NCBI GenBank assembly: GCA_026417175.1
Contig: JAOADT010000001.1
Location: 107,448 to 148,103, forward strand
Direction: 5' to 3'
DNA from: Deltaproteobacteria bacterium
GTDB lineage: Bacteria > Desulfobacterota > Syntrophorhabdia > Syntrophorhabdales > JANXAF01
DNA length: 40,656 nt
In this document: positions 8,479 to 16,955 of the stretch, piece after piece
Layout of the letters: each line of letters begins with the position of its first letter
Numbering within the stretch: position 1 is the stretch's first letter
Notes under the pieces: model-generated
Told to the model about the DNA's origin: nothing
The model's database searches: none
The model's input: the letters and a program-made list of their open reading frames with translations, nothing else
Program-made: the position numbers and the translations under genes

Positions 8479-8507
8479 TTGACTTTATTTGTTCGGCCGG
8501 GTAAAAA
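8479..8507 (+). promoter_or_regulatory. Promoter of purM
   Basis: TTGACT at 8479-8484, a 17-base spacer, TAAAAA at 8502-8507. The expected transcript start is 8514-8515, the A of the purM ATG, so the message would be leaderless. The TTG of the -35 box is also an in-frame potential start codon, which may mislead gene callers. Confidence 0.5.
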
Positions 8508-8514
8508 ACAAACT

Positions 8515-9552
8515 ATGATTACTTACAAAGATGCTGGAGTCGATATTGAAAAAGCAGACAGACTAATCGATGAGGTGAAAAAGAAAATAAAAAGCACTTT
8601 TAACCCCTTTGTTCTTAACCCTGTCGGGGGATTTGCCTCTTTACTTGCTATTCCTAAAGAATACGTGGATCCCATTATAGTCACATCTACCGACGGAGTG
8701 GGAACAAAGTTAAAGATCGCCCAGAGACTTAATAAGCATGATACTGTTGGAATAGATTTAGTAGCAATGTGTGCTAACGATATTCTCACTTATGGATCAA
8801 AACCTCTTTTTTTTCTGGATTATTTTGCATGTGGAAGTCTTGACGAAACGATTTATCAAGAAGTTGTATCTGGTATATGTGAGGGATGTAAGATAGCGGA
8901 GTGTGCTCTCGTTGGAGGAGAAACAGCTGAGATGCCGTCATTTTATAAAAAAGGTGAGTACGACTTGGCTGGCTTTATAATAGGCGTCGTCGAAAGAGAA
9001 AAAATAGTCGATGGAACCTCAATTAAAAAAGGCGACGCTGTGATAGGAATTGCTTCTAGTGGCTTGCACAGTAATGGATATTCTCTTGTGAGGAAGTTAC
9101 TATTCGGCTTAAAAAAAATGCGCATAAACCAGAAGATCAACGGACTCCGTGGCACGCTTGGAGAAGAACTTCTAACACCTACAAAGATCTACGTAAAACC
9201 CGTTCTCGAGATTCATGGAAAATTTAAGATAAAAGGCATGGCTCATATAACAGGTGGTGGTATTTACGGGAACTTAAAAAGGATTATACCTCAAGGTCTT
9301 CTTGCAGATATAAGTGTCCCAGAAGATAATATTCCGTACATATTTAAGTTACTCCAAGAAATTGGAAAACTTTCCATAAGTGAAATGTTCAGAACCTTCA
9401 ACATGGGTGTAGGTTTCATTTTAGTCGTAGAAAATGAAGACGAAAAAGAAATAATTGAGATACTTAAAGATCAAGGAGAAAAGGCATTTCATTTAGGTCA
9501 CATTGTCGAGGCAAAATCTCCAGAAAAAGTAAGGATTTCTATCCTTCCATGA
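8515..9552 (+). CDS. purM: Phosphoribosylformylglycinamidine cyclo-ligase (AIR synthetase)
   Basis: Catalyses the ATP-dependent closure of FGAM to aminoimidazole ribonucleotide in purine synthesis. It starts MITYKDAGVDIEKAD, the usual PurM N-terminus. It contains the ATP/Mg motif STDGVGTK, then GIDLVAMCANDI and GGETAEMPSFY, with GIASSGLHSNGYSLVR and AHITGGGIYGN later. The length from this start is 345 residues. An in-frame TTG at 8479 would add 12 residues but is part of the promoter and has no family support. There is no Shine-Dalgarno sequence, in keeping with a leaderless message. It is convergent with the pncB-like gene. Confidence 0.96.
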   Translation: MITYKDAGVDIEKADRLIDEVKKKIKSTFNPFVLNPVGGFASLLAIPKEYVDPIIVTSTDGVGTKLKIAQRLNKHDTVGIDLVAMCANDILTYGSKPLFFLDYFACGSLDETIYQEVVSGICEGCKIAECALVGGETAEMPSFYKKGEYDLAGFIIGVVEREKIVDGTSIKKGDAVIGIASSGLHSNGYSLVRKLLFGLKKMRINQKINGLRGTLGEELLTPTKIYVKPVLEIHGKFKIKGMAHITGGGIYGNLKRIIPQGLLADISVPEDNIPYIFKLLQEIGKLSISEMFRTFNMGVGFILVVENEDEKEIIEILKDQGEKAFHLGHIVEAKSPEKVRISILP

Positions 9553-9553
9553 C

Positions 9554-10714
9554 TTAAAGATCAAAATGTGAAAGTTGCTCTAAAACGTAATTTCTTATTT
9601 TTTGAGGGGGGTCACTTTCAAAAAGGAAATGCTTTCCATCATAGAAAGGAAGAAGAATATCTTCCATGTTGGCGCCACATACACATTTCTCTAAATCTGG
9701 TTTTGAGAAAGGGATAACTTTGTCTTCATAACATACGGGGCATCGTATTACCCTTTTGGAACCTGACAGCTTACCTCTTTTTGCATAAGGCTTTCCTTCT
9801 ATCTCCACTATATCCATCGCAAAATCTATCACCCTTGCATTGGTTATGGAAGTGCCGACTCCATAAGCGTCCACAAATTTGTTCAGTTCCAAAATCTTGT
9901 ACTCGTCTATACCACCGCTTACATATATTTTAACGTGTTTGAATCCTCGTATATCCAGTTCCCACCGTACCTCTTCGAGTATTTTCAGAAAATCGCCTCT
10001 TCTTGATGAAGGGGTATCAAGTCTAATCCCAAAAAGCTTGTCCCCAAGTGCATTAGCAACTCTTATGGCTTCTATTTTTTCATCCACGAAAGTGTCTATA
10101 AGAGCAATTCTTTTAATCTTCTTATCTATAACCTCATCGAAAGCCAATATTGCTTCAACGGTGTCGCCAAATATAAGTATTAGAGCGTGCGGCATTGTAC
10201 CCATCGGCTCTTCCCCAATCATCTCTGCATCGAACACCACTGAGACTCCGTCACAGCCCCCAATGAAGGCGCTTCTTTCTACCATAGGTGCTATCACAGG
10301 ATGTATCCGTCTGGCACCAAAGCTTATAATAGGCTTCTGACCGGCAGCTTTCTTACATCTTGCGGCTTTTGTTGCCACGCCCGAGGATTGACATAGGAGA
10401 CCCAAAATTGCAGTTTCATATATACCGAATTCGGTATACATACCTTCTATTTCCATTACAGGCTGAAAGGGCTTGAATATTGTCCCTTCTTTCATCGACC
10501 TTACCTTTATGTTTAGCCCTTCTATAAGCCTTCTTACTTCCTCCACTCCCGAGAGAACCCCCCATTTTGCTCCATCCGGAAGACGTTTAACCATAATTTC
10601 AGCTTTCACGTACTTATCAAGATTCTTTTTCTTAATGATCTGCAAAGTGTTCACAAAATACAGGTCAGTAATTTTTCCATTTCGAATATCTTCAAAGCTT
10701 GCAGTGAAGAACAT
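9554..10714 (-). CDS. pncB: Nicotinate phosphoribosyltransferase with C-terminal zinc-ribbon-like tail
   Basis: Converts nicotinate and PRPP to nicotinate mononucleotide for NAD salvage. Core elements include FQPVMEIEG, the segment ISFGARRIHP, the strand GGCDGVSVV, RLDTPSSRRGD for substrate binding, and KIYVSGGIDEYKI for phosphate. The tail at about residues 330-360 has CPVC and CVCG, a probable zinc site. An upstream in-frame start at 10816 would add 34 residues. The ATG at 10714 is preceded by GGAGGAAA at good distance and gives the expected N-terminus MFFTASFEDIRNG, so I chose it (386 residues). It ends one base after the purM stop. It might alternatively be called PncB2-like. Confidence 0.88.
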   Translation of the reverse strand: MFFTASFEDIRNGKITDLYFVNTLQIIKKKNLDKYVKAEIMVKRLPDGAKWGVLSGVEEVRRLIEGLNIKVRSMKEGTIFKPFQPVMEIEGMYTEFGIYETAILGLLCQSSGVATKAARCKKAAGQKPIISFGARRIHPVIAPMVERSAFIGGCDGVSVVFDAEMIGEEPMGTMPHALILIFGDTVEAILAFDEVIDKKIKRIALIDTFVDEKIEAIRVANALGDKLFGIRLDTPSSRRGDFLKILEEVRWELDIRGFKHVKIYVSGGIDEYKILELNKFVDAYGVGTSITNARVIDFAMDIVEIEGKPYAKRGKLSGSKRVIRCPVCYEDKVIPFSKPDLEKCVCGANMEDILLPFYDGKHFLFESDPPQKIRNYVLEQLSHFDL

Positions 10715-10750
10715 AAGAGATTTCCTCCATTGTACTTTAATAAAAATAAT

Positions 10751-10779
10751 AATAAATGCCGTATGACTTTGTAAATCAA
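10751..10779 (-). promoter_or_regulatory. Promoter of pncB-like gene
   Basis: On the minus strand TTGATT (10779-10774), a 17-base spacer, TTTATT (10756-10751). The start would be near 10744, giving a 30-base leader with a GGAGG site. Confidence 0.4.
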
Positions 10780-10880
10780 AAACTTTTGCCATTGAATTAA
10801 TCCGATTAACCTTCACCTAGCAGTCGATTTTCATTGGAAAGGAACCAAACTATAGAGTGTGCCTTATCCATAAATTATCG

Positions 10881-10909
10881 TTGACAAAGATATGTTTTTG
10901 GGATAAAAG
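10881..10909 (+). promoter_or_regulatory. Promoter of etfBA
   Basis: A consensus TTGACA at 10881-10886, a 17-base spacer and TAAAAG at 10904-10909. The start is near 10916, 33 bases before the etfB ATG, with AAGGAGG in the leader. Confidence 0.55.
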
Positions 10910-10948
10910 ATTGTGAAATTTTTAATTAATTGGCCAAGGAGGTAAAAA

Positions 10949-11746
10949 ATGAAGGTTGCTGTGTGTATCAAGCAGGTCCCGGACACAGAAGCAGAGATAA
11001 AATGGGATACACAAAAAGGCGTCTTAAAAAGGGACTCTATAGATCCTATAACGAACCCTTTTGACGAATTCGCGGTCGAGGAAGCATTACTAACAAAAGA
11101 AAAATATGACTGCGAAGTATACGCCATATCTATGGGACCTGAGAGAGCCCAGGACGTATTGAGAAATGCCCTTGCTTTAGGGGTAAATGGTGTATATCAC
11201 ATAATGGACGAGAGTCTTTCAGGATCTGACACATTTGGTACAGCATATGCGTTGGCAGCTGCAATAAAGAAGATTGGAGACGTAGATATCGTGCTTATGG
11301 GCAGACAGTCAACAGATGGGAACACGGGAGTGGTTCCAGGCGAACTCGCTGCCATACTTGGATATACTCCGCTAACGTACGTCGCAAAAATAAGGGAGAT
11401 TGATTTTCAGGGTAAGAAAATAGTCGTGGAAAGAGCAATAGAGGGCGGTTTCGAGGTAGTTGAGGGAAAACTCCCTGCTGTAGTCTCTGTCATAAAAGGG
11501 ATAAACGAGCCCAGATTGCCCAATCTTATGGGAATTAGAAAAGCTGCAAAGATGGAAATTCCAAAATGGACGTGCGATGATCTCGGAATTGAAAAAAACA
11601 AGGTCGGTCTTTCTGCTTCTGCAACAAAAGTGGTAGAAATATCGGTGCCACCTCCAAAAAGCCAAGGCGAAATTTTAAAAGGTGAACTAGATGAAATAGC
11701 CGAGGCTTTGGCATCTAAGCTTCTCGATCTCAAGATCATAAAATAA
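10949..11746 (+). CDS. etfB: Electron transfer flavoprotein, beta subunit
   Basis: Binds AMP (or a second FAD in bifurcating ETFs) and pairs with EtfA to carry electrons between dehydrogenases and the quinone pool or ferredoxin. The N-terminus MKVAVCIKQVPDTEAEI is the family signature, followed by NPFDEFAVEEAL and DVVLMGRQSTDG-like segments. Length is 265 residues. Strong AAGGAGG precedes the ATG, and etfA follows after ten bases. No acyl-CoA dehydrogenase or ETF:quinone oxidoreductase gene is adjacent, so the partner is elsewhere. Whether it bifurcates cannot be decided by eye. Confidence 0.95.
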   Translation: MKVAVCIKQVPDTEAEIKWDTQKGVLKRDSIDPITNPFDEFAVEEALLTKEKYDCEVYAISMGPERAQDVLRNALALGVNGVYHIMDESLSGSDTFGTAYALAAAIKKIGDVDIVLMGRQSTDGNTGVVPGELAAILGYTPLTYVAKIREIDFQGKKIVVERAIEGGFEVVEGKLPAVVSVIKGINEPRLPNLMGIRKAAKMEIPKWTCDDLGIEKNKVGLSASATKVVEISVPPPKSQGEILKGELDEIAEALASKLLDLKIIK

Positions 11747-11756
11747 GGAGGATAAA

Positions 11757-12740
11757 ATGGGAGATGTATGGGTATACATTGAACACAGAGAGGGTATCAC
11801 TTCCCCTCTATCCTTTGAACTTTTAGGCATCGGAAAAAAGCTAGCCCAAGAGAGGGGTGGTAAAGTCTGCGCCTTTGTTATAGGAGAAAACATAGATTCA
11901 ATAGTCAAAGATGCTTTTGCTTACGGAGCTGAAAAAGTTTATTCCGTTACAGACCCTACATTTAAAACGTTTAGGAGTGATTTATTCTCAAAGGCCGCGT
12001 GTGGACTTGTGGAGAAATATGGGCCCGATGTAATACTTTTTAGGTCCACAACGCAGGGGACAGACTTGTCTTCAAGCATGGCTGGAAAGCTCAATGTGGG
12101 ACTCTGTGCTGATGCTATTAACATCTATCATGAAAATAACGTTTTAAAGATGGTTAGGGCCGCATTTGGTGGAAGATTTAACGTGACTGTCGCAAATGAA
12201 AGAGCCGTCCCGAAGCTTGTAACAGTAAGACCTAAAGCATTTGAGATGCCAGAGAAAAAAGAAGGACAAGAAGGCGAGCTTGTAAAAGAAACTATCTCTG
12301 TTCCTGAGAGTGATGCATTGACAAAAATTTTGGATTTTGTAAAATCCGCTGTGACCGTTAATTTAGTCGAGGCTGATATAATTGTTTCAGGTGGTAGAGG
12401 TGTCGGCAAGCCTGAGGGATTTGCGCTTCTCAAAGAGCTTGCTGATCTTGTGGGAGGTGCGGTAGGAGCATCCAGAGCAGCTGTGGATTCAGGCTGGATA
12501 CCTTATGAACACCAGGTCGGTCAGACAGGAAAAACAGTAAAACCTAAGCTTTACATAGCATGCGGTATATCTGGTGCGATTCAACATTTGGCCGGTATGA
12601 GAACCTCGGACTGTATAGTAGCTATCAATAAAGATCCCGACGCTCCTATTTTTAAGATTGCCACTTTTGGTATAGTGGGTGACCTTTACCAGGTAATACC
12701 AAAATTGATAGAAAAGTTTAAAGCTAAACTAGGAAAGTAA
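11757..12740 (+). CDS. etfA: Electron transfer flavoprotein, alpha subunit
   Basis: FAD-carrying partner of EtfB. The C-terminal FAD domain (about 200-325) shows VSGGRGVGKPEGF, AVGASRAAVDSGW, the QVGQTGKTVKP loop and IACGISGAIQHLAGM, all hallmark elements. Its N-terminal domain begins VWVYIEHREG. At 327 residues it is of normal size and lacks the N-terminal ferredoxin domain found in some anaerobe ETFs. A Shine-Dalgarno sequence overlaps the end of etfB. The operon ends at a strong terminator just after the stop. Confidence 0.95.
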   Translation: MGDVWVYIEHREGITSPLSFELLGIGKKLAQERGGKVCAFVIGENIDSIVKDAFAYGAEKVYSVTDPTFKTFRSDLFSKAACGLVEKYGPDVILFRSTTQGTDLSSSMAGKLNVGLCADAINIYHENNVLKMVRAAFGGRFNVTVANERAVPKLVTVRPKAFEMPEKKEGQEGELVKETISVPESDALTKILDFVKSAVTVNLVEADIIVSGGRGVGKPEGFALLKELADLVGGAVGASRAAVDSGWIPYEHQVGQTGKTVKPKLYIACGISGAIQHLAGMRTSDCIVAINKDPDAPIFKIATFGIVGDLYQVIPKLIEKFKAKLGK

Positions 12741-12769
12741 ATGGGATTTGTGAAGTTGGGTTCATATCC

Positions 12770-12810
12770 AATTCCGAGCTCCTTTTCAGGGGTCTCGGAA
12801 TTTTTTTTTA
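12770..12810 (+). terminator. Intrinsic terminator of etfBA
   Basis: A nine-base-pair stem AATTCCGAG (12770-12778) with CTCGGAATT (12794-12802), followed directly by a run of T. It separates etfBA from fdhA. Confidence 0.88.
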
Positions 12811-12826
12811 TTTTCTCATGCAACTT

Positions 12827-12835
12827 TGCTACAAT
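12827..12835 (+). promoter_or_regulatory. Candidate extended -10 promoter of fdhA
   Basis: TGC followed by TACAAT (5 of 6 to consensus) at 12830-12835, forming an extended -10 element. The -35 region is poor. The preceding terminator makes a separate promoter here likely. Confidence 0.4.
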
Positions 12836-12876
12836 TAATAACATAAGTAAGGAAGTACCATTCTAAAGGAGGGGCG

Positions 12877-15546
12877 ATGAAGCTTCATATTGACGGAAGG
12901 GAAATAGAAGCCAAAGAGAATGAAACGATCCTTTCATGCGCAAAAAGGCAAGGTATACGTATCCCTACCCTGTGCTATATGGAGAAACTACTTCCAATAG
13001 GATCATGTCGCCTCTGTGTAGTCGAAATTGAAGGATATGAGAAACCAGTTCCCGCTTGTGAAACTTATGTGTCAGAGGGTATAAAAATTTGGACCAACAC
13101 GGAAAAATTGAAAGAAACTAGACGAGAAATTCTTCAATTCCTCCTTCTGAATCACCCTCTAGATTGCCCTATCTGTGATAAAGGCGGAGAGTGCGTTCTC
13201 CAAGATCTGGTTTACGAATACGGCATTGAAAAGGTAACATTACCTAAATTTAGGCCAAAGAAAATTGAGGTTACTTGGTCAACCCCTGCGATTAAATACC
13301 ATCCTTCTCGATGTGTTCTTTGTCAAAGATGTGTGAGGGTGTGTAGAGAGTTAGTAGGAAGGGATGTACTAGACATCGTCGAGCATGGCTATAATGCGAG
13401 AATAGAGCCTGTGCGTCCTGAAAACTGTATAAGTTGTGGAGAGTGTCTCTCAGTCTGTCCAGTGGGCGCATTAACTGAAAAAATAAGTCCTATTAAAGGA
13501 AGACTTTGGCAGATAAAAAGGGTTTCCACGGTATGCGGGTACTGTGGTGTAGGTTGCACATTACAGCTTAATGTCTTGAACAATACTATTATAAAAGTGA
13601 CAACAAATGGGATACCGGGTCCTAATAATGGTACTTTGTGCATAAAAGGCCGATTTGGATACGAGTTTGTGGGAAGCAAGGATAGATTAAGAAAACCCCT
13701 TATTCGGGTGCAAGAAGATTTTGTTGAGACAAGCTGGGAAGAGGCCCTATCCTATATAGCAAAAAGATTCTCTGAGATTAAGGAAAAACATGGTAGTGAT
13801 AGCATAGGAGGTCTTTGTTCTGCTCGATGTACCAATGAAGATAATTACCTTTTTCAAAAATTCATGCGCGCAGTGATTGGCACTAACAATGTGGACCACT
13901 GCGCAAGGCTTTGACACTCACCGACGGTGGCAGGTCTTGCCACAACTTTAGGTTCTGGAGCAATGACTAATAATATCGAAGACTTTAAAAATGCGGAAGT
14001 TATAATAGTACTTGGCAGTAATCCAACTGAAAACCATCCTGTTATTGGAATGTGGTTAAAATATCTTGCAAGGTATAAGGGGACTAAACTCATAGTAGTC
14101 GACCCCAGGGCAATAGACCTAGTAGAAGAGGCAACCATTTTCCTTAAAATAAGACCTGGAACAGATGTAGCTCTGATAAATGGTTTTTGTCACGTCATAC
14201 TAAAGGAAGCCTTGTATAATAAGGATTTTATAGAGGCACACACAGAAAACTTCGAAAAAGTTGCGCAGACAGTAGAAAAGTACAATCCCATATATGTGGA
14301 AGAGATAACTGGTGTCCCAGCAAAAGAAATTGAAAATGCAGCAAGAATGTACGCAAAGGCAGAGAGGGCATCTATAATTTACTGTATGGGATTAACGCAA
14401 CATTCCCATGGAACGGATAACGTGAAAGCTCTGTCTAATTTGGCTCTTCTTTGTGGCCATGTGGGCAAACCGGGATCAGGCATAAATCCGCTCAGAGGAC
14501 AAAATAATGTCCAAGGTGCATGTGATATGGGTGGACTACCAAACGTCTTTCCTGGGTATCAGAGAGTGGAAGTACCCGAAATAAGGGAAAAATTTGAGAA
14601 GGAATGGGGGAAAAGATTATCCGATCGACCTGGTATGACACTTACTGAAATGGTCGAGGCTGCTATAAATGGAAAACTTAAGGCAATGTACATAATGGGA
14701 GAGAATCCTTTAGTTACAGATCCTGACCTGAATCATGTAAAAAGGGCCTTAGAATCTCTTGAGTTTATCGTTGTACAGGACATATTTTTTACAGAAACAG
14801 CGAAATTAGCCCATGTAGTTCTTCCTGCCTGTTCCTTTGCAGAAAAGGATGGTACATTTACTAATACGGAAAGGAAGGTCCAACGGGTAAGAAAGGCTGT
14901 TCTTCCACCAAAAGAAGCAAAACCCGATTGGGAGATTATAATGATGCTAGCCAAGAATTGTGGATATTATATGGATTACAAATCCCCAAAAGAGGTTTTC
15001 GAAGAAATCCGAAAAGTTACCCCCCAGTATGCCGGTATAACTTACGAACGACTTGAAGCAGGCGGTATTCAATGGCCATGCCCAAGTGAAGATCATCCGG
15101 GTACCCCCATATTACATGTAGGTCGAATAGCTAGAGGGAAGGGTCTTTTTGTCCCTGTAGAGTATAGGCCTCCGGTCGATGAATTAAACCCTGACTTTCC
15201 GTACGTTCTTATTACTGGTCGTCATTATTATCACTATCATTCGGCGACGATGACGGGAAGATCGGAACTAATAAGTAGATTGGCGCCTGAACCATTTCTT
15301 GAGTTGAACCCTGCTGATGCAGAGCCTTTAGGAATAAAAGATGGGGAAAATGTAAAAGTGGAAAGCAGAAGGGGATCTGTTGTACTTAAAGTAAAAATTA
15401 CAGATCGGGTTCAAAAAGGTACAGTTTTTGCTACTTTTCATTATCCCGATTCTCCCATAAACTTGTTGACCAATACTGTTTTAGATCCAGAGTCAAGAAT
15501 AGCAGAACTTAAATTCGCTGCTGTAAGGCTGTCAAAAGTCGTGTGA
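12877..15546 (+). CDS. fdhA: Formate dehydrogenase alpha subunit, selenocysteine-containing (TGA at 13912)
   Basis: Interconverts formate and CO2 at a molybdenum or tungsten bis-pterin centre. Read through TGA at 13912-13914 as Sec346 it gives 889 residues. N-terminal 2Fe-2S ligands are C33, C44, C47 and C61. A NuoG-like site follows (H93, C97, C100, C106), then two 4Fe-4S clusters (C146, C149, C152, C156 and C184, C187, C190, C194). The catalytic domain begins with its own cluster (C220, C223, C227 and one near 254). The active site reads DHCARL-Sec-HSPTVAGLA, matching Sec formate dehydrogenases. AAAGGAGGGG precedes the ATG. No NuoE/F-like beta or gamma subunit is adjacent. A plain gene caller will split it at 13914. 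Confidence 0.95.
13912..13943 (+). promoter_or_regulatory. Bacterial SECIS element with Sec UGA codon
   Basis: After UGA (13912-13914) a hairpin forms with stem GTGGCA (13927-13932) and TGCCAC (13938-13943) and loop GGTCT (13933-13937). Eighteen bases separate the UGA from the GG of the loop, within the range used by SelB. A GGU-type apical loop is characteristic of bacterial SECIS elements. Confidence 0.88.
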
Positions 15547-15690
15547 ATTAATCAGTTTCACCTCCGGAGATTGTACTTTTTTTAATGACTTTTCGTATCT
15601 TAATAGATGTTCCGTCTCTGCGTGGGATTTTAAAATTTTTCTTCGGTTTATACCTTAAGAAGCCTTTTCCAACATTGCAATTAATGTAGA

Positions 15691-15785
15691 AACAACAACA
15701 AGTGTTGAATTAATATACACTTTTTGATCTCTATATTTTCTATGTTTTTCTTTTACTGGAGAATCTTACAACACTCGTGTCAATT
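15691..15785 (+). promoter_or_regulatory. Two candidate upstream activator sites
   Basis: CAACA-AG-TGTTG at 15696-15707 and CAACACTCGTGTC at 15769-15781 (core ACAC-TC-GTGT) have related half-sites. Their centres are about 74 bases apart, close to seven helical turns, and lie about 150 and 76 bases before the predicted sigma-54 start. This fits enhancer-binding-protein sites, but the arms are short. Confidence 0.35.
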
Positions 15786-15825
15786 CGAAATGTTTGTATT
15801 GCATTGAACTTGTAAGCTAGGAAAG

Positions 15826-15840
15826 TGGCACAACTGTTGC
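15826..15840 (+). promoter_or_regulatory. Sigma-54 promoter of the 57-residue protein gene
   Basis: TGGCAC-AACTG-TTGC followed by A matches the -24/-12 consensus exactly, with GG and GC twelve bases apart. The predicted start is near 15852, 20 bases before the ATG at 15872. Confidence 0.85.
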
Positions 15841-15871
15841 AAACCTTTAAAGGTAGAAAGGAGGTGTTACT

Positions 15872-16045
15872 ATGAACCATGCGATAATTGAGATAGCAAC
15901 CGTGGTCACCGGAATTGCATATGGTTTAGTTGTTTTCATTCCTCTTATTGGGATATTTGCTGGTATTTTTAAAACTGCCACCAAGGTAAAAAAGGAAGAT
16001 GTTTTAAAACTTACTTTAATAAAAAAGCCGGTCCCTGCTCTTTAA
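15872..16045 (+). CDS. Small single-span membrane protein (57 aa), unknown
   Basis: I do not recognise this protein. It begins MNHAIIEIATVV, has one long hydrophobic stretch (about residues 4-33) rich in Gly, Ile and Val, and ends in a basic tail (KTATKVKKEDVLKL). That suggests a single-span inner-membrane peptide with the C-terminus in the cytoplasm. Evidence that it is real: a perfect AAAGGAGG seven bases before the ATG, a consensus sigma-54 promoter placed so that the leader is 20 bases, and activator-like palindromes upstream. It is alone between fdhA and the lysE gene. It could act as a stress peptide or a small regulator of a membrane enzyme; neither is shown. Confidence 0.72.
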   Translation: MNHAIIEIATVVTGIAYGLVVFIPLIGIFAGIFKTATKVKKEDVLKLTLIKKPVPAL

Positions 16046-16187
16046 AAAAGTAAAAGGATCTTGTGAAATTGACTAGGGCACTTCTGCAGTTGCTGTTATT
16101 TGCATGAAAAGCGATTATCTCTCCACATGTAACTTCCAAACAATTATGGTCCCTTTAGTCAGTCCTCTCACCAGCCTATATGCAAGA

Positions 16188-16257
16188 AGTATCCTTAGTT
16201 ATTTCTCAATAGCCTATTTGTTGGGTTTGCTAAATCTTTTTCTGGACTAAGGATACT
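16188..16257. repeat. 12-base perfect inverted repeat
   Basis: AGTATCCTTAGT (16188-16199) and ACTAAGGATACT (16246-16257) are exact reverse complements separated by 46 bases. They end about 16 bases before the lysE start, so they may form a leader hairpin in the transcript or mark a small mobile remnant. Confidence 0.6.
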
Positions 16258-16273
16258 GATTTGCAGTAAAAGA

Positions 16274-16921
16274 TTGATCGTGAATCTATTTACACTCTTT
16301 TATATCGGATTTATCCTTGGCCTCACCGGAGCCATGGCACCAGGTCCTTTACTTACCGTTACTATCAGTGAATCATTAAAAAGAGGAGGAATAGTAGGTC
16401 CGCAGTTATCCTTGGGCCACAGTATTCTGGAATTTTTTCTTCTCGTTCTCATAGTTTTCGGATTTACGAAATGGCTAAATAACGATACAGTGTACGGTGT
16501 TATAGCCCTTTTGGGAGGGGCTCTGTTGATCCGAATGGGATATCTAATGATCAAAGCTATACCAACTTATACATTGGGTGGTAATCTAATAGACAAACGA
16601 GATGGACTGCATCCTTTAATCCTTGGAATCATAGTTACTCTCTCAAATCCTTATTGGTTCATATGGTGGTTAACAATTGGTGTGGGATATGTGATTTTCG
16701 CAAAAGATATGGGTTTTGCAGGACTTGCAATGTTTTTTTTGGGACACATATCATCGGACTTCGCCTGGTACAGTTTTGTTTCCTATGGTATCCGTTTTGG
16801 TGGTCGGGTCATAAAAATGCCCGTATTAAAAGGTATTCTACTTTTTTGCTCTATCTTCCTACTATTTTTTGGAGGATCTTTTCTCTATAAAGGCTTTAAA
16901 CTTCTATTCATTCTCCCGTAG
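16274..16921 (+). CDS. LysE/RhtB-family membrane transporter
   Basis: Predicted amino-acid or small-metabolite exporter of the inner membrane. The N-terminal motif GLTGAMAPGPLLTVTISESLKRGG is the family signature (G-x-x-x-PGP). About six hydrophobic helices fill the 215 residues, with LSNPYWFIWWLTIG in the fourth region, also typical. Start choice is uncertain: TTG at 16274 or GTG at 16280, neither with a good ribosome binding site. A 12-base inverted repeat lies just upstream. The TPR gene follows closely. The substrate is unknown. Confidence 0.85.
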   Translation: MIVNLFTLFYIGFILGLTGAMAPGPLLTVTISESLKRGGIVGPQLSLGHSILEFFLLVLIVFGFTKWLNNDTVYGVIALLGGALLIRMGYLMIKAIPTYTLGGNLIDKRDGLHPLILGIIVTLSNPYWFIWWLTIGVGYVIFAKDMGFAGLAMFFLGHISSDFAWYSFVSYGIRFGGRVIKMPVLKGILLFCSIFLLFFGGSFLYKGFKLLFILP

Positions 16922-16955
16922 ATTTTAAAGAATCCCTATGGTATCATCAGATTGT

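Noticed and set aside
9879-10340. 153-codon forward frame opposite the pncB-like gene
   Set aside because: Serine/isoleucine-rich translation typical of an antisense shadow; the real gene is on the minus strand.
13389-13679. 96-codon reverse-strand frame inside fdhA
   Set aside because: Shadow frame opposite conserved Fe-S coding sequence; no protein-like features.
13927-15546. A separate molybdopterin oxidoreductase gene starting in the frame after 13914
   Set aside because: It is the continuation of fdhA after the Sec codon; its apparent start lies inside the SECIS hairpin and has no ribosome binding site.
15547-15600. fdhA terminator at CTCCGGAG followed by T-rich DNA
   Set aside because: The palindrome is only eight bases with no room for a loop, and the T run is displaced.
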